Assembly: GCA_947627235.1 (NCBI GenBank)
Contig: CANQVG010000005.1
Span: 1 to 64,000 of the forward strand
Source: an uncultured Clostridia bacterium
Lineage (GTDB): Bacteria > Bacillota > Clostridia > Oscillospirales > Ruminococcaceae
Reading direction: 5' to 3'
DNA: 64,000 bases
Positions 61,588-64,000 of this stretch are shown here, one piece after another (the stretch's first letter is position 1; every line of letters begins with the position of its first letter). A program made the position numbers and the translations under genes. The notes below the pieces were generated by a model. That model searched no databases. It was not told where the DNA came from and saw only the letters and a program-made list of their open reading frames with translations.

Positions 61588-61764
61588 CTAAATCAAAAAG
61601 ATTTCGGTCAAGCTTTTTATAAAGAGTAAAGTATTGTTCTGACGCATGGAGTCCTATTAAGAGGTTTTCTGCTTTTATAGACAAAAACCGGCAAACAGAA
61701 TAATGCGTTTGGCAAGAACACACTCTGCGGGAATAGTTTATTTGAGTTATCGCGCTATCTAACC

Positions 61765-61794
61765 AAAATCCCGAGCCGAAAGGACCCGGGATTT
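61765..61794 (-). terminator. Terminator of rplU-prp-rpmA
   Basis: AAAATCCCGAG (61765-61775) pairs with the CCCGGGATTT side (to 61794); the transcript ends in TTTTGG. Confidence 0.65.
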
Positions 61795-61806
61795 ATGTCT
61801 TAAAGA

Positions 61807-62088
61807 TTACTCAGCGGGGTAAACGCTGACCTTTTTGCGGTCGCGGCCAAGCTTTTCAAAACGGACAACGCCGTCGACCTTGGCGTAAAGAGTATCGTCG
61901 GAACCGATTCCGACGTTTACGCCGGGATGAATATGAGTACCGCGCTGACGGTAAAGAATGTTGCCAGCGAGAACCGACTGACCGTCCGCTCTTTTGGCGC
62001 CGAGACGCTTGGACTCGGAATCGCGGCCGTTTTTAGTGGAGCTGACGCCCTTCTTGTGGGCGAAGAACTGCATACTGATTCTTAACAT
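61807..62088 (-). CDS. rpmA: 50S ribosomal protein L27 (with cleaved N-terminal extension)
   Basis: 93 residues. It begins [10 protein letters not shown] followed by [14 protein letters not shown]; in Firmicutes the first residues up to FFA are removed by the protease Prp so that HKKG can reach the peptidyl-transferase centre. The rest ([21 protein letters not shown]) is canonical. Directly after prp. Confidence 0.97.
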   Translation of the reverse strand: MLRISMQFFAHKKGVSSTKNGRDSESKRLGAKRADGQSVLAGNILYRQRGTHIHPGVNVGIGSDDTLYAKVDGVVRFEKLGRDRKKVSVYPAE

Positions 62089-62091
62089 GTA

Positions 62092-62403
62092 TCACACCTC
62101 CGAAATTTTTACTGTAACGTTCTCGGGATAATCCTCCGCAAGAAGCTCTAAATGAAGCCTCAGCGCTTCGAGGAGCTTTTGCGCGGCGTCTTCCTCCGGC
62201 ACTTTGCAGGTAATGAGATTCTCTTTCTGCTCAACCTTTGCTTTGACGCCGAATACCTCCGTCAACGCGTTGCATATAAGCATAACCGCCGACGAAACGC
62301 TCGCACAGACTATATCCGCGCCTTCGGAATCATACCCCGAATGTCCGCTGACCGAAAAGCCGCAAAGCTTTCCGCGGGACGCTGTGAATCGGGCTTCGAT
62401 CAT
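62092..62403 (-). CDS. prp: Ribosomal-processing cysteine protease Prp
   Basis: 103 residues. The catalytic pair is H21 in SVSGHSGYDSEG and C33 in ADIVCASVS, as in characterised Prp, which cleaves the L27 extension. It starts one base inside the rplU stop (TAATG) and is followed 3 bases later by rpmA, so enzyme and substrate are made together. Confidence 0.94.
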   Translation of the reverse strand: MIEARFTASRGKLCGFSVSGHSGYDSEGADIVCASVSSAVMLICNALTEVFGVKAKVEQKENLITCKVPEEDAAQKLLEALRLHLELLAEDYPENVTVKISEV

Positions 62404-62717
62404 TACGCCTTTATGGATTCGATTCTGACCTGAGTGTAGGGCTGCCTGTGACCCTGCTTGCGGTGGGCAGAACCTTTCTTGGGCTTGTAGGTGAAAACGG
62501 TTATCTTCTTGGCTTTGCCGTTCTTGAGAACCTTTGCCTCAACGACGGCACCGGTGACATAGGGAGCGCCTACATTGACGTTCTCGCCGTCGGAAACGGC
62601 TATTACCTTGTCAAAAGATACGGTTTCTTCAGCCTCAACGGGAAGCTTCTCAATGAAGACGATATCGCCCTCGCGAACCTGATACTGCTTTCCGCCGGTT
62701 TCAATTACTGCATACAT
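62403..62717 (-). CDS. rplU: 50S ribosomal protein L21
   Basis: 104 residues starting [18 protein letters not shown], with the conserved end [15 protein letters not shown] use the ATG at 62717 (AGGTG upstream), since the longer frame to 62891 would read through promoter and leader. First gene of rplU-prp-rpmA. Confidence 0.97.
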   Translation of the reverse strand: MYAVIETGGKQYQVREGDIVFIEKLPVEAEETVSFDKVIAVSDGENVNVGAPYVTGAVVEAKVLKNGKAKKITVFTYKPKKGSAHRKQGHRQPYTQVRIESIKA

Positions 62718-62800
62718 TATAGTGGCACCTGCCTTTTCTATAAAACTCGCTGATATGCGGCGGGGCATAATACGCCCTCTTTCAGCCGTTGACAAGCGGC
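62718..62800 (-). ncRNA. Probable L21 leader upstream of rplU
   Basis: The roughly 83-base leader contains two stems, GCCG/CGGC around CTTGTCAA and GGGC/GCCC around GTATTAT, in the position where Firmicutes carry the L21 autoregulatory leader. A covariance search is needed to confirm it. Confidence 0.4.
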
Positions 62801-62806
62801 TTAAAT

Positions 62807-62835
62807 AATATAGCACAACCCGCCCAAAAATGCAA
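62807..62835 (-). promoter_or_regulatory. Promoter of rplU-prp-rpmA
   Basis: On the minus strand TTGCAT (62830-62835), 17-base spacer, TATATT (62807-62812). Confidence 0.6.
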
Positions 62836-62874
62836 CCTTGGTATAAAAAATTAACAGAAAATTTACAATTCGGG

Positions 62875-64000
62875 TCAGTTAAGCCCCTCAACCTTTATCT
62901 TTCCGTCCTCGGCGGTGACGTTTATCGACCGAAGCTTGATAACTCCGCTGTCGACTATCATCGTGGCTATCTTATCCTCGACCTCTTTTTGCAGCACCCT
63001 GCGGATGTCGCGCGCGCCGTATTTTTCGTCGTACGCCATATCTGCGATGGCAAGCTCGGCGGCGCGGTCAAAGGTGAACATAATCAGCTTTTCTGCAAGC
63101 GGAGCTTCCATCTCGTGGAGCATTATGTGCGCGATGTCGGCGTAGTTTTCCTTTGTCAGCGGGTTGAAGACCACTATCTCGTCGACTCGGCTTATAAATT
63201 CAGGTCTCAGAAATTCGCGCAGACCCTTTATCGCACGGTCGCGCGAGACCTGCGCCGCAGTCTTTTCAAAGCCTATTCCGAAGGATTTATCGGTGGAGCC
63301 GGCGTTTGACGTCATAATTATAACCGTGTTCTCAAAGGAGACGTTTCGACCCTGAGCGTCGTTAATATGACCTTCGTCGAGAATCTGCAAGAGAATGTTC
63401 ATAACGTCGGGGTGCGCCTTTTCTATCTCGTCGAACAGCACCACCGAATAAGGCTTGCGGCGGATCTTCTCGGTTAGCTGACCCGCTTCGTCGTAGCCGA
63501 CGTATCCCGGAGGCGAGCCTATCAGACGCGAGACCGTGTGCTTTTCCATATACTCCGACATATCTATCCTTACGAGCGGCTCGGTAGCGTCGAAAAGCTC
63601 GGCGGCGAGGGTTTTCGCAAGCTCGGTTTTTCCGACGCCTGTAGGTCCGACAAAGATGAACGACGCCGGACGCTTGCGTTCGGTGAGCTGAACCCTCGAA
63701 CGCTTGATTGCCGCACATACGAGGTCTACCGCTTCAGGCTGACCAACGATTCGTTTTGAAAGGGCGTCGTGAAGCCCGCGAATTTTCTCATATTCCGACT
63801 CGACTATCTTGTTGGCGGGGATACCCGTCCAAAGCTCGATGACCTTTGAAAGGTCGTCCTCGCTGACCGTTACCGAATTTACGACGGGTTCAAGCTCCTC
63901 AACGCGCTTTTGCAGTCTCGAAATTTCGGCGCGCTCGTTGGCTATTGCCTCGTAGTCGGGGTTTTCGGCATTTTCACTCTCGGCTATTCCCTTTTCGCGC
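62875..64000 (-). CDS. ClpC-type ATP-dependent unfoldase, C-terminal part (cut by window edge)
   Basis: About 375 C-terminal residues of a class I Hsp100 protein. The frame stays open to the right edge, so the internal ATG at 63561 is not the start. It includes the end of the middle region (coiled, [14 protein letters not shown]), [11 protein letters not shown], the second AAA+ domain with Walker [13 protein letters not shown], Walker [12 protein letters not shown], sensor 1 TSNAG and sensor 2 GARDIRR. The linker length resembles ClpC more than ClpB. Partner of ClpP in protein turnover. No promoter or start is visible in the window. Confidence 0.9.
   Translation of the reverse strand, partial: REKGIAESENAENPDYEAIANERAEISRLQKRVEELEPVVNSVTVSEDDLSKVIELWTGIPANKIVESEYEKIRGLHDALSKRIVGQPEAVDLVCAAIKRSRVQLTERKRPASFIFVGPTGVGKTELAKTLAAELFDATEPLVRIDMSEYMEKHTVSRLIGSPPGYVGYDEAGQLTEKIRRKPYSVVLFDEIEKAHPDVMNILLQILDEGHINDAQGRNVSFENTVIIMTSNAGSTDKSFGIGFEKTAAQVSRDRAIKGLREFLRPEFISRVDEIVVFNPLTKENYADIAHIMLHEMEAPLAEKLIMFTFDRAAELAIADMAYDEKYGARDIRRVLQKEVEDKIATMIVDSGVIKLRSINVTAEDGKIKVEGLN

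Overview
The window looks like chromosome of an anaerobic, Gram-positive, fibre-degrading member of the Clostridia, probably the Ruminococcaceae/Oscillospiraceae. Supporting marks are a dockerin-bearing esterase, ribosomal protein L27 with the cleavable Firmicutes N-terminal extension next to its protease Prp, DUF4364 and Mini-III RNase genes, a candidate tetrahydrofolate riboswitch on folT, strong AGGAGG-type ribosome sites, and many TTGACA-17-TATAAT promoters. No tRNA, rRNA, CRISPR array, transposase or phage gene was seen. The sequence runs off both ends: an esterase is cut on the left and a Clp ATPase on the right.

Layout. 1-3.2 kb: truncated dockerin-type esterase and a GH31 alpha-glycosidase. 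3.4-5.9 kb: an ECF sigma factor translationally coupled to a membrane-anchored serpin. 6-15.4 kb: flavodoxin, AraC regulator, lactaldehyde reductase, YegP-like protein, ZIP transporter, XRE regulator, YbaK, an unknown membrane protein, a GH13 enzyme and a truncated Hpt fragment. 15.4-20 kb: REC/HD-GYP/GGDEF regulator, a second dockerin esterase nearly identical to the first but inverted, and rplM-rpsI. 20-26 kb: a xylan-oligosaccharide operon (DUF1292, GH8, membrane protein, GH43) and a beta-helix carbohydrate-binding protein. 26-38.4 kb: small XRE repressor with paired operators, serine hydrolase, a frameshifted surface protein, DUF3810, CDF transporter, pcrA-DUF4364-yfbR, AI-2E family permease, secreted GH43 lipoprotein and a small lipoprotein. 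38.4-50.6 kb: glycolytic operon pgk-small membrane protein-tpiA-gpmI; pdxY-trmL-kinase; membrane genes; folT with riboswitch; pfkA; a PASTA pseudokinase. 50.7-58.7 kb: cardiolipin synthase, prmA, an arsR-cadA metal-resistance operon and a MerR regulator between two inverted copies of a modular repeat, then an ECF S component. 58.9-64 kb: yebC, mrnC, obgE, the L21-Prp-L27 operon and a Clp ATPase.

The glycan enzymes fit together: the secreted dockerin esterases, lipoprotein GH43 and beta-helix protein act outside, while the signal-less GH8, GH43, GH31 and GH13 enzymes finish imported oligosaccharides, whose sugars enter the pgk/tpiA/gpmI/pfkA pathway. FucO fits deoxy-sugar fermentation.

The most unusual signal is a modular hairpin repeat of about 215-264 bp, present at 53.4-53.6 kb and 57.7-58.0 kb. 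Each copy sits between two copies of the host gene's own terminator hairpin, as if it inserts into terminators and duplicates about 23-25 bp. Next are the sigma-serpin pair, the PASTA pseudokinase with all three catalytic motifs lost, a triple 11-bp direct repeat upstream of cls, and operator architectures that can be read directly at the XRE, ArsR and MerR promoters.
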